This document shows, one piece after another, positions 33,178 to 42,038 of a DNA stretch of 64,000 nt (position 1 is the first letter of the stretch; every line of letters starts with the position of its first letter). A program made the translations under genes and the position numbers. The notes below the pieces were generated by a model, which saw only the letters and a program-made list of their open reading frames with translations, was not told the origin of the DNA and ran no database searches. Source of the DNA: Candidatus Lutibacillus vidarii (GTDB lineage: Bacteria; Actinomycetota; Actinomycetes; Actinomycetales; Dermatophilaceae); contig JADKGA010000004.1 of the NCBI GenBank assembly GCA_016717165.1, positions 62,001-126,000 of the forward strand, read 5' to 3'.

Positions 33178-33357
33178 TCAGTGGTGCCCCTTGAGCACCA
33201 TCTTCATGATCCGGGCGTTGAGCAGGACGAACCGCCCTGCCTGGATGACGAGGTTGCGTCGCGCCTTGAGAGTCTTCTCGGTCGGCAGGGGTGCCGCGCC
33301 GACGACACGGTCGGCAGCGATGAGCGGGGCGTCGTCGCGAGGAGTCGGTGAGGTCAT
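33178..33357 (-). CDS. Small 59-aa protein downstream of the SQR-like gene
   Basis: The frame begins MTSPTPRDDAPLIAADRVV and ends KMVLKGHH, with a basic middle (LKARRNLVIQ) and one short hydrophobic stretch (AGRFVLLNARIM). The ATG lies 4 nt after the SQR-like stop, with GAGTGACC as possible ribosome site, so it is translationally linked. Codon use is like its neighbours. The amphipathic C-terminal half could associate with the membrane or the oxidoreductase. No family recognised. Confidence 0.75.
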   Translation of the reverse strand: MTSPTPRDDAPLIAADRVVGAAPLPTEKTLKARRNLVIQAGRFVLLNARIMKMVLKGHH

Positions 33358-33361
33358 GAGG

Positions 33362-34822
33362 TCACTCCGGTATGAACTGCCAGCCCGGGCGGGCCTTGGC
33401 CTTGTAGATGAACAGGTAGTGGAGCATCAGCTTGAGCCAGTGCCCGGCCAGCCCGATCTCACCGATGGTGTCCTTCAGACTCCGGCCGGACCCGGGGTAG
33501 CGGGCGTAGTCGGGAACGACGGGGAACATCGTCATCGCCGCGGCCGAGCCGGTGCGCAACCCCGTCCCAGCGGAGGCCACGCAGGCAGCGCCCATGTTGG
33601 CCATCGAGGCCGTATGAGTGTGCGCCTGGGGCCCCTTGGTGATCCGCTCGACGATCGTCAGGGCCGCCGTCTTGCCCATGACACCGCTCGGCATACCCGT
33701 GCGGGGCGGGGACGGGGCGACGACGGTGCCATTGGGGCTCTTGCGCGGCCGCGAGATCTGGTGTGGTGGAGCGAAGGCGATGCCAACGGCGAAGACATTG
33801 GGGTATGCCGGTGACTCGTAGGTCGACGGCCAGTCCTCAGCGGCCCAGTCGTCATACCCCTTGGGGGCGTAGTTGGCGTCGACCTTCATGAACCCGCTTG
33901 GGGCGAAGAGCGCGGCGGTGACCTCGGCACCGGCGCGGTCGTAGGCGACAAGGTCGGCCCCGCGGAAGGGCGGGAGCAGCATCGCGAAGTCGAACGGGAG
34001 AGCGTGCCGGGTCCCGTCGAGCTGCTCGTAGTGGACGACGCCGGGCTCGACCTTCTCGACGTGCGCCCCGAGGATGGCCCGGACGTTGCGCTCCCGGAAG
34101 AGCGACTCGGTCCACAGCTTGCTCGAGGTCCGGAAGCCCTGCTGCTCGAAGGACATCCCGTCGACCCCGAAGTCGCCGAGCTCGAACTCGTTGGTGAGGT
34201 AGACGACCTCGGCGAGCTCACGAACTCCCGCGGCCCGCAGCTCGTGGTCGACATTGAAGACGTACTCGAAGGCCGCGCCCTCACACGTGCACGTGCCATG
34301 GCCCATGCCGACAACAAGGGTCTGACGGCGTCCGGACCTCAGCACCTCGATGACCTCGGCGAGCGCAGCGGCCGCCTGGGTCGCGTGCCCGGCGGTGCAG
34401 ACCGACCACGAGTGGCCACCATCGGGCCCCAGGCCCTCGGTGGCCCCGAAGTTCAGCCGCGGTCCGGTGGCGTTGACGAGATAGTCGTACCGGAGCCGAG
34501 CCTCCTCGCCGGCGCGCGTCGGGTCGGTGTAGACAACATCGACGGCACCGCGCGGGTCCTCCGCGTCACCCTCGGGCCGGACCGCAATGGCCTTCGCCTG
34601 ATGGTGCTCGATGCCTTTGCGGCCGTAGATCGGCGCCAGCGGGAAGACGACCCGCTCGGCCGACATCCGCCCCACGCCGACCCAGATGTTCGACGGGATC
34701 CAGTTCCAGTTGGCGTTCGGCGACACGACAATGACGTCATGGTCCCTGCCGAGCTTGCGGCGCAGGTGCAGCGCCGCCGTATGTCCGGCGACTCCTGCGC
34801 CGAGGACGACGACCCGGGCCAT
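33362..34822 (-). CDS. Sulfide:quinone oxidoreductase-like flavoprotein
   Basis: A 486-aa FAD-dependent disulfide-oxidoreductase-fold protein. The dinucleotide loop VVVLGAGVAGHTAALHL is at the N terminus. Cysteines 142 (SVCTAGHA), 178/180 (GTCTCEGA) and 414 (GAACVASAG) are candidates for the sulfide-oxidising pair, and the C-terminal amphipathic helices (HWLKLMLHYLFIYKAK) suit membrane association. It oxidises sulfide to persulfide/polysulfide with electrons to quinone, if the assignment holds. Divergent from the CoA-disulfide reductase across a CstR-type operator. Confidence 0.85.
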   Translation of the reverse strand: MARVVVLGAGVAGHTAALHLRRKLGRDHDVIVVSPNANWNWIPSNIWVGVGRMSAERVVFPLAPIYGRKGIEHHQAKAIAVRPEGDAEDPRGAVDVVYTDPTRAGEEARLRYDYLVNATGPRLNFGATEGLGPDGGHSWSVCTAGHATQAAAALAEVIEVLRSGRRQTLVVGMGHGTCTCEGAAFEYVFNVDHELRAAGVRELAEVVYLTNEFELGDFGVDGMSFEQQGFRTSSKLWTESLFRERNVRAILGAHVEKVEPGVVHYEQLDGTRHALPFDFAMLLPPFRGADLVAYDRAGAEVTAALFAPSGFMKVDANYAPKGYDDWAAEDWPSTYESPAYPNVFAVGIAFAPPHQISRPRKSPNGTVVAPSPPRTGMPSGVMGKTAALTIVERITKGPQAHTHTASMANMGAACVASAGTGLRTGSAAAMTMFPVVPDYARYPGSGRSLKDTIGEIGLAGHWLKLMLHYLFIYKAKARPGWQFIPE

Positions 34823-34881
34823 GTGCTTCCTCCTTCGACGGCGGTGTCGGTGGACCCGAAGGTCCCCGGCCGAAAGCGAGC

Positions 34882-34901
34882 CTATACCCCCTAGGGTATA
34901 G
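34882..34901. promoter_or_regulatory. CsoR/CstR-type operator B
   Basis: CTATACCC-CCTA-GGGTATAG, a perfect 8-bp inverted repeat, in the 87-bp gap between the divergent SQR-like and CoADR-rhodanese genes. It has the architecture of sites A and C and overlaps where promoters for both genes must lie; its right edge is 8 bp from the CoADR GTG. Confidence 0.8.
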
Positions 34902-34909
34902 TTGTCAGA

Positions 34910-36544
34910 GTGAGAACCATCATCATCGGCGGGGTCGCCGGCGGCATGTCGGCAGCCACCCGGCTGCGCCGCCTCGACGAGTCGGCCGAGATCATCGTCC
35001 TGGAACGCAGCGGCTACGTCTCGTTCGCAAACTGCGGCCTCCCCTACCACGTGGGGGGCGTCATCGAGAAGCGGGGCGCCCTGCTCCTGCAGAACCCTGG
35101 GAGCCTCAAGAGGCGTTTCGGTATCGACGTACGAGTGCGGCACGAGGTCACCGCCATCGACCCCGCCGCCCGCGAGGTCTCGGTCACCGACCTGCGCACC
35201 GGCGCGCAGAGCACGCTGCGGTATGACGCCCTCGTCCTCTCCCCCGGCGGCCGTCCGGTCCGCCCGCCGATCCCCGGCATCGAGCGCGCCCTGAGCCTGC
35301 GCGACATCGAGGACACCGACGCGATGGTCGCCGCGGTCGGCCCGGCCGACACCGCCGTCGTCGTCGGAGGGGGCTTCATCGGCGTCGAGATGGCCGAGAA
35401 CCTCGTCCACCGCGGCCTGCGGGTCACCCTGGTCGAGGCCACCGACCAGGTGATGGCCCCGCTCGACCCCGAGCTGGCGGCCCTGGTCCACACCCGGCTG
35501 CGCGAGCATGGCGTGACCCTCGTGCTCGGCGCCTCGGTGAGCGCGATCGGTGCCGACACCGCGACCCTGTCGGACGGCTCCGTCGTCCAGGCGGACCTCG
35601 TCGTCGCGGCCATCGGGGTGCGCCCCGAGACGTCGCTGGCCCTGGGCGCCGGCCTCGAGCTCGGACCGCGCGGCGGCATCCTCGTCGACGACCAGCTCCG
35701 CACGTCGGACCCGGCGATCTACGCGGTCGGCGACGCCGTCGAGAAGCGGGACGCCCTCGACGACTCGCAGGCCCTGGTCCCGCTGGCCAACACCGCCAAC
35801 CGTCAGGGCCGGGTCGTCGCCGACATCATCGCCGGCCACGGCGGCTCGGACCGGCCCGTCCTCGGCACCGCGGTCGTCGGGGTCTTCGGCCTCACCGTGG
35901 CCACCACCGGCTGGAACGAGAAGCGGCTCCGGGCCGCTGGCACGCCATACCGCGCGATCCACACCCACCCGGCCAACCACGCGGGCTACTACCCCGGCGC
36001 CGAGACGATCTCGATCAAGCTGCTCTTCGACCCAGTGACCACCCGCATCCTCGGTGCCCAGGCCGTCGGTGGGGCCGGAGCCGAGAAGCGTATCGACGTC
36101 ATCGCGACGGCCATGGCGGGCGGGCTCACGGCGCCCGCGCTGGCCGACCTCGAGCTCGCGTACGCCCCGCAGTACTCCTCAGCGAAGGACCCGGTCAACA
36201 TGCTCGGCTGGGTGGCCCGGAACATGACCGAAGGTCTGGTCAACACCGTCCAGTGGCACGAGGTGGCCGGTCGCGTCGCCGGCGGCGCCACCGTCGTGGA
36301 CGTCCGAACCGCTCCCGAGTATGCCGCCGGGCACATCCCGGGCTCGGTCAACGTCCCCGTGGACGACCTGCGAGGCCGACTCGGCGATCTCCCAGACGGT
36401 GAGCTTCTCGTCGTCTGCGCGGTGGGCATCCGAGGCTATCTGGCGGCCCGGACCCTGGCCCAGCAGGGTCGTGCCGTCGCCAATGTCGACGGCGGCTATC
36501 TCACCTGGGCGGCCAGCCCTGCCGCCGACGCGACCCGCCGGTAG
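34910..36544 (+). CDS. CoA-disulfide reductase with C-terminal rhodanese domain
   Basis: A 544-aa NAD(P)H/FAD flavoenzyme. The FAD loop IIIGGVAGGMSAATRLRR opens the protein, the active Cys42 is in FANCGLPYH, and a second NAD-binding loop (VVVGGGFIGVEMAENL) lies near residue 150. The last ~90 residues are a rhodanese domain with Cys503 in CAVGIRG. CoADR-RHD proteins reduce CoA persulfide or polysulfide, releasing H2S. Start is GTG at 34910, 8 bp from operator B. It pairs functionally with the divergent SQR-like gene. Confidence 0.93.
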   Translation: MRTIIIGGVAGGMSAATRLRRLDESAEIIVLERSGYVSFANCGLPYHVGGVIEKRGALLLQNPGSLKRRFGIDVRVRHEVTAIDPAAREVSVTDLRTGAQSTLRYDALVLSPGGRPVRPPIPGIERALSLRDIEDTDAMVAAVGPADTAVVVGGGFIGVEMAENLVHRGLRVTLVEATDQVMAPLDPELAALVHTRLREHGVTLVLGASVSAIGADTATLSDGSVVQADLVVAAIGVRPETSLALGAGLELGPRGGILVDDQLRTSDPAIYAVGDAVEKRDALDDSQALVPLANTANRQGRVVADIIAGHGGSDRPVLGTAVVGVFGLTVATTGWNEKRLRAAGTPYRAIHTHPANHAGYYPGAETISIKLLFDPVTTRILGAQAVGGAGAEKRIDVIATAMAGGLTAPALADLELAYAPQYSSAKDPVNMLGWVARNMTEGLVNTVQWHEVAGRVAGGATVVDVRTAPEYAAGHIPGSVNVPVDDLRGRLGDLPDGELLVVCAVGIRGYLAARTLAQQGRAVANVDGGYLTWAASPAADATRR

Positions 36545-36631
36545 CTCGCTTCTGGGTCCGCGATATCGAAAAGGACCGCCGCCATACCGACTGCCGCCCT
36601 GCCAGCGACAGTGCGCCGGGAGGTAAACGGG

Positions 36632-37699
36632 TCACCGGACCCACCCGTCCGGGCTCCGGGTCGCCCCGAAGGCGTACCGCATCGCCGCATCGACGGGGTC
36701 CCACACCGGCAACGGCACCGGGCCCGCTATCGTCACCGGGCGGGCTTGGACGACGACGCAGCGTCGCGGGGGGCCCTGCGTGACGACCCACTCGACGTCG
36801 ACTGGATGGCCGTAGAACTGGTCGATGGTCCGGACCACGTCCCCGACCGCCCGCAGCGTCCCCGGGTCGAGAACTGCCTCGGACCGTCGCGCGCCAGGCA
36901 TCGGGACGGCAACCATGCCGGCGCCGCCGGGGGCCAGGGTCGACAGGACCGCCTTGTCGGCGACGCCGTAGCGCAGCAGCCGCCCGTCCTGCGCGTCGAG
37001 CTCGGCCCGGTCCGGTGTCACCAGCCCCTGGACCACCGCCTCCCCCCAGCCGAAGGTGCCCTCGACGACGATCCGGTCCCGAGCCCCGGTGGTGGGATGG
37101 GCCGAGAAGGCGACCCCGGAGCTGTACGCGGGCAGCAGCTCGAGGACCCCGACCGCCATCGGCATCCACTGGGCCGCGGCCCACGGGCGGCGCAGCTGGT
37201 AGGTCAGCGCGCGAGCGGAGAAGCGGCTCGCCCAGCACTCCCGGACCGCCGCGACGACGTCGGTCGCCCCCCGCAGCCCGAGGTAGCTGTCGAAGACCCC
37301 GGCGAAGCTCGCCTCCCGCGCGTCCTCCCCCAGGGCCGAGCTGCGGACCGCCACGACATCGTCCCTCACCTGAGCGACGAGCTCGCGGTATGCCGCCTCG
37401 ACCTCGGCGGCGACCGCCGGCTCGACCGGGCAGGACAGATAGTGCGCATGGAGGTCCCGGGCCAGCGCCGAGACCTCGAGCGGCGCCGGAGTGCCATCGA
37501 GGCGCCCCAGCGCCGCGGCGAGGACGTCGGTCAGCCCGGCGGCACCCTCGTGCTCGGCGCAGGCCGAGGCGGTCACGGCGAACCCCCTTGGCACCTCGAC
37601 GCCGACCGCACTCAGCTCCGCCAGGCGGCCGAGCTTGGGCCCCACGCGCGCCGTCGCGTCGTGCGGCTCGAGGTCGTCCAGCCAGAGCACCCGGCTCAT
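36632..37699 (-). CDS. PEP synthase-type ATP-grasp domain protein
   Basis: A 355-aa stand-alone PPDK_N domain, the ATP-binding half of PEP synthase and related dikinases: VGPKLGRLAEL, VAVRSSALGEDAREASFAGVFDSYL and VDVEWVV segments are typical. It overlaps the upstream His-domain gene by ATGA, so the two halves of a dikinase are made as separate, coupled polypeptides. The substrate-binding PEP/pyruvate barrel of PEP synthase is absent. Comparable splits occur in phenylphosphate synthase; rifampin phosphotransferase fuses the same modules. Confidence 0.88.
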   Translation of the reverse strand: MSRVLWLDDLEPHDATARVGPKLGRLAELSAVGVEVPRGFAVTASACAEHEGAAGLTDVLAAALGRLDGTPAPLEVSALARDLHAHYLSCPVEPAVAAEVEAAYRELVAQVRDDVVAVRSSALGEDAREASFAGVFDSYLGLRGATDVVAAVRECWASRFSARALTYQLRRPWAAAQWMPMAVGVLELLPAYSSGVAFSAHPTTGARDRIVVEGTFGWGEAVVQGLVTPDRAELDAQDGRLLRYGVADKAVLSTLAPGGAGMVAVPMPGARRSEAVLDPGTLRAVGDVVRTIDQFYGHPVDVEWVVTQGPPRRCVVVQARPVTIAGPVPLPVWDPVDAAMRYAFGATRSPDGWVR

Positions 37700-39441
37700 C
37701 AGGACGCCTTCGCCGTGCGGGCCAGCCGCCGCACGGTCCCCCGGTCGCCGTCGACCTCGACGAGGTCCCCGTCGCTCAGCACGGTCGTGGCGATGGCGCA
37801 GGCCGTGACCGTCGGCACGCCATACTCGCGACCGACGATGGCGGCATGGGACAACGTGCCACCCCCGTCGCAGACGCACGCCGCGATCGTGGCGAAGGCG
37901 GGTGTCCAGTTCGGCGACGTCGACTCGCAGACGAGGACCTCGCCGGGCTGCAGGAGGTGGAGGTGGTCCGCGTCGGTGAGGACCCGGACCTTGCCTCGGG
38001 CGACCCCGCGACCGACCGGCACCCCGGTGAGGGTCTGCACCTGCTCGGGGTCACCGCCGGAACGCGCCGCGTCGAGATAGTGCTCGGTCAGCCCGAAAAC
38101 CTCGACGAGGATCGGGTCGTCGACCCGGTCCGGGACGGTGCCGAGAACCTTCGGCATCTCGGGTCGGCGAGCGTGCCAGCGGTCGAAGTACTCCCGGCGG
38201 GCGGCGATGCGGGGGCGGAGGTCGGCATACCGCCGGGCGCCGGCGAGGAGGTCGACGAGCTCGTGCCAGAAGAGGAAGACAGTGTCGTCCTCCTGGTCTG
38301 CGCCGACCTGACGGGCGACCTCCAGTGCGACCCAGCGGATCGGCAGGGCCACCCGAAGGTCGATGACGACATTGTGGTCGTCCTGCCACCACATGAAGTT
38401 CGCCCGCCGGACCGCGGCCAGGCCGGCGTCGAAGGCGGCGGTTTCTCGTCTGGTCAACCGAGAACGTGCTGAGTCGACAGCGGCCTCCCGGTCCGCGACG
38501 GCCGCGTGATGGGCCGCCTCGAAGTCGTGCCGGGGCTGGGCGATGAAGCTCTTGATGAGCCCCAAGGGCGGGGTGGGGTCCTCCACCCAGCTCGGGAGCG
38601 CGACATCGGCCGAGCCTTCGGTGCGCCAGCCGTAGGTGCGGAGGACGTCCCGGAAGTCCGTCATCCACGTCGTCGCCGGCCCGCCGGCGGCATCGAGGGT
38701 CGCCGCCAGGTCAGCAACCTCGGTCGCGGCGAAGACCGGCGCCAGGCCCGCGGCCCGCGCGCGGTCGGTCAGCGACCACAGCTGTCGGTCGGTCTCCATG
38801 ATCGGGGTGTCATAGCCCTGGAGGAGGCGGCCCACCTCGGCCGCCGGCACCCCCAGCTGTCGGCACATCCCGGAGAACCCCAGGTAGGTCGCGAGCAGCG
38901 GGTACATCACCTCGAAGTGGATCTCGAAGGCCCGGCGATGGTAGGCCCGAGCCTCGTTCAGCGCGTCAAGCAGCCCGGCGCGGTCGAGGGCCCGCAGGTC
39001 CCGCCGCTGGAGGCGGTCCCAGCCCGCGTCCAGCTCGGCCCGGTGCCGCTGCCATGACGCGGGAAAGCCGTCCAGCCAGCGCGGGAGGGACCGCTCGAAG
39101 GCGGCTGCTCGCCCCGTGAAGTCGGTCCCCTCGGGCAGCGGGATCGGCGAGGCGTAGGTGTGTGTCCCCGCCATCCGCTGGGCGATCCCGCGGCCAGAAG
39201 GCAGCGGCATCCGCTCGGCCGCAAGCTGGGTGCCCCAGGCGTAGCCGTCCTCGTTCCACAGCGTCGCCAGCGGCGTGAGGCCCCGCGGCCAGTGAAAGTC
39301 GAGGAACCAGAGCCGCGACTCGTCCTCGGGCCGGAAGGTGTCGAAGGGCTCCACCGCAGCCTTGGACCGACCCAGAGCACCCTGGGACTGCGGGTACCAC
39401 GGCGTATCGACCAGGGCGCCGAGGGGCACGACAATATCCAC
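37699..39441 (-). CDS. PEP-utilising swivelling-His-domain protein (split dikinase partner)
   Basis: A 580-aa protein. The C-terminal ~90 residues are the mobile phosphohistidine domain (DGGGTLSHAAIVGREYG, His near residue 541). The first ~480 residues are mostly helical (WPRGLTPLATLW, MYPLLATYLGF, FMWWQDDHNVVID), like the acceptor-binding domain of rifampin phosphotransferase or the large subunit of phenylphosphate synthase. The GTG at 39441 has AGGGGG upstream. Together with the ATP-grasp partner it should phosphorylate an alcohol or phenol using ATP, through His; the acceptor is unknown. Confidence 0.83.
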   Translation of the reverse strand: MDIVVPLGALVDTPWYPQSQGALGRSKAAVEPFDTFRPEDESRLWFLDFHWPRGLTPLATLWNEDGYAWGTQLAAERMPLPSGRGIAQRMAGTHTYASPIPLPEGTDFTGRAAAFERSLPRWLDGFPASWQRHRAELDAGWDRLQRRDLRALDRAGLLDALNEARAYHRRAFEIHFEVMYPLLATYLGFSGMCRQLGVPAAEVGRLLQGYDTPIMETDRQLWSLTDRARAAGLAPVFAATEVADLAATLDAAGGPATTWMTDFRDVLRTYGWRTEGSADVALPSWVEDPTPPLGLIKSFIAQPRHDFEAAHHAAVADREAAVDSARSRLTRRETAAFDAGLAAVRRANFMWWQDDHNVVIDLRVALPIRWVALEVARQVGADQEDDTVFLFWHELVDLLAGARRYADLRPRIAARREYFDRWHARRPEMPKVLGTVPDRVDDPILVEVFGLTEHYLDAARSGGDPEQVQTLTGVPVGRGVARGKVRVLTDADHLHLLQPGEVLVCESTSPNWTPAFATIAACVCDGGGTLSHAAIVGREYGVPTVTACAIATTVLSDGDLVEVDGDRGTVRRLARTAKAS

Positions 39442-39518
39442 GCGGCACCCCCTCTCCGCGCCCTGGCGCCGGTAGCACCAGGGTGGCAGGGCGGTGGTCC
39501 AGCTCGCGAGGGGTTCCG

Positions 39519-39809
39519 TCAGGCAGAACGTGGGCAGGAGCCGCACGGCCCGGACGCGCACCCGGGGGCCTGGGCCTCCAAGGCCGCGCGGACCGCCGCC
39601 CGGACCCGGTCGGCCTCGGCCGCCCAGCTCCGCTCCGGGCCCAGCCGAGTCTGCAGGCAGGTCGCCAGGGCCTCGACACCGGCGAGGGTGCCGTCGGCGA
39701 CCAGCTCCCTGAGCGCGCCGTGGCCGGCCGCCGCGGCGAGAAAGGCGTACGGCTCGTGCGGGACGACCCAGCGCACGGTGGCGGCATCCGGCCCGGCCAC
39801 CGGGTGCAT
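39519..39809 (-). CDS. FeoC-like small cysteine-rich protein
   Basis: A 96-aa protein ending GCASGPCGSCPRSA, with three to four closely spaced Cys in a C-X4-C-X2-C pattern suggestive of an Fe-S or metal site. The rest is helical (VVPHEPYAFLAAAA). It starts 5 nt after feoB (ATG at 39809; a GTG at 39818 overlaps the feoB stop). Position after feoA-feoB and the Cys cluster fit an FeoC-type accessory, though overall sequence is not that of enterobacterial FeoC. Confidence 0.72.
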   Translation of the reverse strand: MHPVAGPDAATVRWVVPHEPYAFLAAAAGHGALRELVADGTLAGVEALATCLQTRLGPERSWAAEADRVRAAVRAALEAQAPGCASGPCGSCPRSA

Positions 39810-39814
39810 GGGGA

Positions 39815-41746
39815 TCACGTCGTCACCGCAAGGGTGATGAGCCGGGCGAGCCAGGCTGCGGCATACGCGATGAGGGTGAGATAGGTGAGGGCCAGGGCGG
39901 GCCAGCGCCACGACCCGGTCTCGCGGCGCATCACCGCGACCGTGGACATGCACTGGAGGGCATAGACAAACCACACGAGCAGGGCGACCACGGTCGGGGC
40001 GGAGAAGAGCGGCTCCCCGGCCCGCGGCCCGTCGAGATAGGTCGCCTCGGCCAGCGCCGCGGACGGGTCCTCCGGGTCGGTAGCCGCCCAGACCTGGCCG
40101 AGGGTGGAGACGAAGACCTCCCGCGCGGAGACCGCGCCGACCAGGCCGAGGTCGATCCGCCAGTCGAAGCCGAGCGGCTCGAAGACCGGCTCGATGGCCC
40201 GGCCGAGCTGGGCGGCATAGCTGTGCTCAAGGACGTAGGCGCTGGCGTGCGCCTGGTCCAGGCCGACGGTCTCGGCGTCGCGGGTGGGGAAGGCGAGCAG
40301 CGCCCAGAGGACGACGGCGGTGCCGAAGATGATCGTCCCGGCCTTGCGGAGGAACATCCGCACCGAGCTCCACGAGGAGAGCAGCACCGAGCGCAGCCGG
40401 GGCATCCGGTACGGCGGCATCTCCAGGTAGAAGGGCACCAGCTCGCCGCGCAGAACGGTGGAGCGCAGCACCCGGGCGGAGACCATCGCGGACAGCCCAC
40501 CGAGGACGTAGAGGGCGAACATCGCCAGACCCTGGGCCTGCACCGGCCCCCACCGCGTCCCGGAGGGCACGAGCAGCCCGACGAGGAGGACATAGACCGG
40601 CAGCCGCGCCGAGCAGGGCATGAGTGGCGCCGCGAGGATCGTCGCGATCCGGGTCTTCGACGAGCCGATGGTCCGGGTCGCCATGATCCCCGGGACGGCG
40701 CAGGCGAAGGAGGAGAGCATGGCGACGAAGGCCCGCCCGTCCAGTCCCGTCGCGGCCATGATGCGGTCCATGAGGTATGCCGCCCGCGCCATATAGCCCA
40801 GGCCCTCGAGGAGGGCGATAAGCAGGAAGAGCAGGGCGACCTGCGGCACGAAGACGAGCACCGACCCGACCCCGCCGATGACCGCCTCGGAGAGGAAGGC
40901 CCCGACGAAGCCGTGCCCGACATGGTCGGCGACCTGCTCGGCCAGCCAGCCCAAGCCCCGCTGGAGCGTGTCCTGGACCGGCGCGGCCACGGTGAAGATG
41001 GTCTGGAAGAAGGCGAACATCACTGCGACGAAGACCACCCCGCCCCAGAGCGGATGGAGCAGGACGTCGTCGACGGCCCGGGTCGCCGCATCCGGCCTCG
41101 GCGCGTGGTAGTCGGCCGCCGCGAGGACCGAGCGGACCCACGCGGTCTGCTCCTCGGAGTCGGCCGGCGGCGGGAAGGGTGGTTCGGCCCAGTCCTGCGG
41201 CCGGTCCAGTCGGGCGCGCAGCTCGTCGATGCCCTCCCCTGATGGCGGTATGACGCCCACGACCCCGACCCCGAGCGCCTCCGCGAGCGCAGGCAGGTCG
41301 AGCCGGCCACCCCGGGCGGCGTGCTCGTCGAGCATCGTCACGGCGACGAGGGTCGGCTGGTGCCGGGCCATCGCCTGGGCGGCCAGGGTGAGGGAGCGCC
41401 GCAAGGTGGTGGCGTCGAGGACGACGACGAGGGCGTCCGGGGTCGGACATCCGGGCAGCGTCCCGTCGAGCAGGTCGACGACGACCTGCTCGTCGGGGCT
41501 CATGGCGCTGAGGCTGTACGTGCCGGGGACGTCCTCGACGGCGACCCGACCGGCTGGCGTGTGCGCCATACCCTCGGAGCGGGTGACGGTGACCCCGGGG
41601 TAGTTGGCGGTGTGCGCGCGAAGCCCGGTGAGCTGGTTGAAGATCGTCGTCTTGCCCGCGTTGGGGCTGCCGATCAGGGCGATCCGGCGCAGCCCGGTGG
41701 CCACGCCTCGCTCGGGCGCCGGATTGTCGTGGCAGGCGGCGCTCAC
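39815..41746 (-). CDS. feoB: Ferrous iron transporter B
   Basis: A 643-aa inner-membrane Fe(II) transporter with N-terminal G domain: G1 SPNAGKTT, switch I region with VTVTR, G3 DVPGTYSL and a G4-like TMLDE in place of the usual NxxD. The C-terminal membrane part has two gate regions (LPVYVLLVG, CSAR Cys motif). The GTG start overlaps the feoA stop (GTGA). The G4 variant may affect nucleotide specificity. Confidence 0.94.
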   Translation of the reverse strand: MSAACHDNPAPERGVATGLRRIALIGSPNAGKTTIFNQLTGLRAHTANYPGVTVTRSEGMAHTPAGRVAVEDVPGTYSLSAMSPDEQVVVDLLDGTLPGCPTPDALVVVLDATTLRRSLTLAAQAMARHQPTLVAVTMLDEHAARGGRLDLPALAEALGVGVVGVIPPSGEGIDELRARLDRPQDWAEPPFPPPADSEEQTAWVRSVLAAADYHAPRPDAATRAVDDVLLHPLWGGVVFVAVMFAFFQTIFTVAAPVQDTLQRGLGWLAEQVADHVGHGFVGAFLSEAVIGGVGSVLVFVPQVALLFLLIALLEGLGYMARAAYLMDRIMAATGLDGRAFVAMLSSFACAVPGIMATRTIGSSKTRIATILAAPLMPCSARLPVYVLLVGLLVPSGTRWGPVQAQGLAMFALYVLGGLSAMVSARVLRSTVLRGELVPFYLEMPPYRMPRLRSVLLSSWSSVRMFLRKAGTIIFGTAVVLWALLAFPTRDAETVGLDQAHASAYVLEHSYAAQLGRAIEPVFEPLGFDWRIDLGLVGAVSAREVFVSTLGQVWAATDPEDPSAALAEATYLDGPRAGEPLFSAPTVVALLVWFVYALQCMSTVAVMRRETGSWRWPALALTYLTLIAYAAAWLARLITLAVTT

Positions 41747-41988
41747 TGCTCGACCCCGACGATGACGTGGGCGGCGTGCTCCTGGCGCAGGCAGAGGTCG
41801 TAGTCGCAGATCCGGTAGACCGCGGGTCCGCTGAAGGGCGCCCGGCGGACGACAGCGACCTGTTCGCCGGGGCGGAAGCCCAGATGGGTGAGGCGCAGCC
41901 GGAGCAGCGGCGCCACCTCGGGGTCGATGGCCTCGATGCGCACGACGGCGCCGGAGCGCACATCGGCCAGCCTCGTCATCGCCACCAC
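41743..41988 (-). CDS. feoA: Ferrous iron transport protein A
   Basis: An 81-aa SH3-like protein (RLTHLGFRPGEQVAVVRRAP core) that supports FeoB. It is the first gene of feoA-feoB-feoC-like, with an IdeR/DtxR-like box immediately upstream. The start may be GTG 41988 or an ATG three codons later. Confidence 0.9.
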   Translation of the reverse strand: MVAMTRLADVRSGAVVRIEAIDPEVAPLLRLRLTHLGFRPGEQVAVVRRAPFSGPAVYRICDYDLCLRQEHAAHVIVGVEQ

Positions 41989-41994
41989 GGTTCC

Positions 41995-42013
41995 TTAGGG
42001 TTACCTCACCTGG
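41995..42013 (-). promoter_or_regulatory. IdeR/DtxR-like iron box upstream of feoA
   Basis: TTAGGGTTACCTCACCTGG agrees at about 13 of 19 positions with the IdeR/DtxR consensus (TTAGG...CCT halves). Six bases upstream of the feoA start, it would block transcription when iron is sufficient. Assignment by eye. Confidence 0.5.
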
Positions 42014-42038
42014 CCGCTCAGTCTATGCCGCCAGGGGG

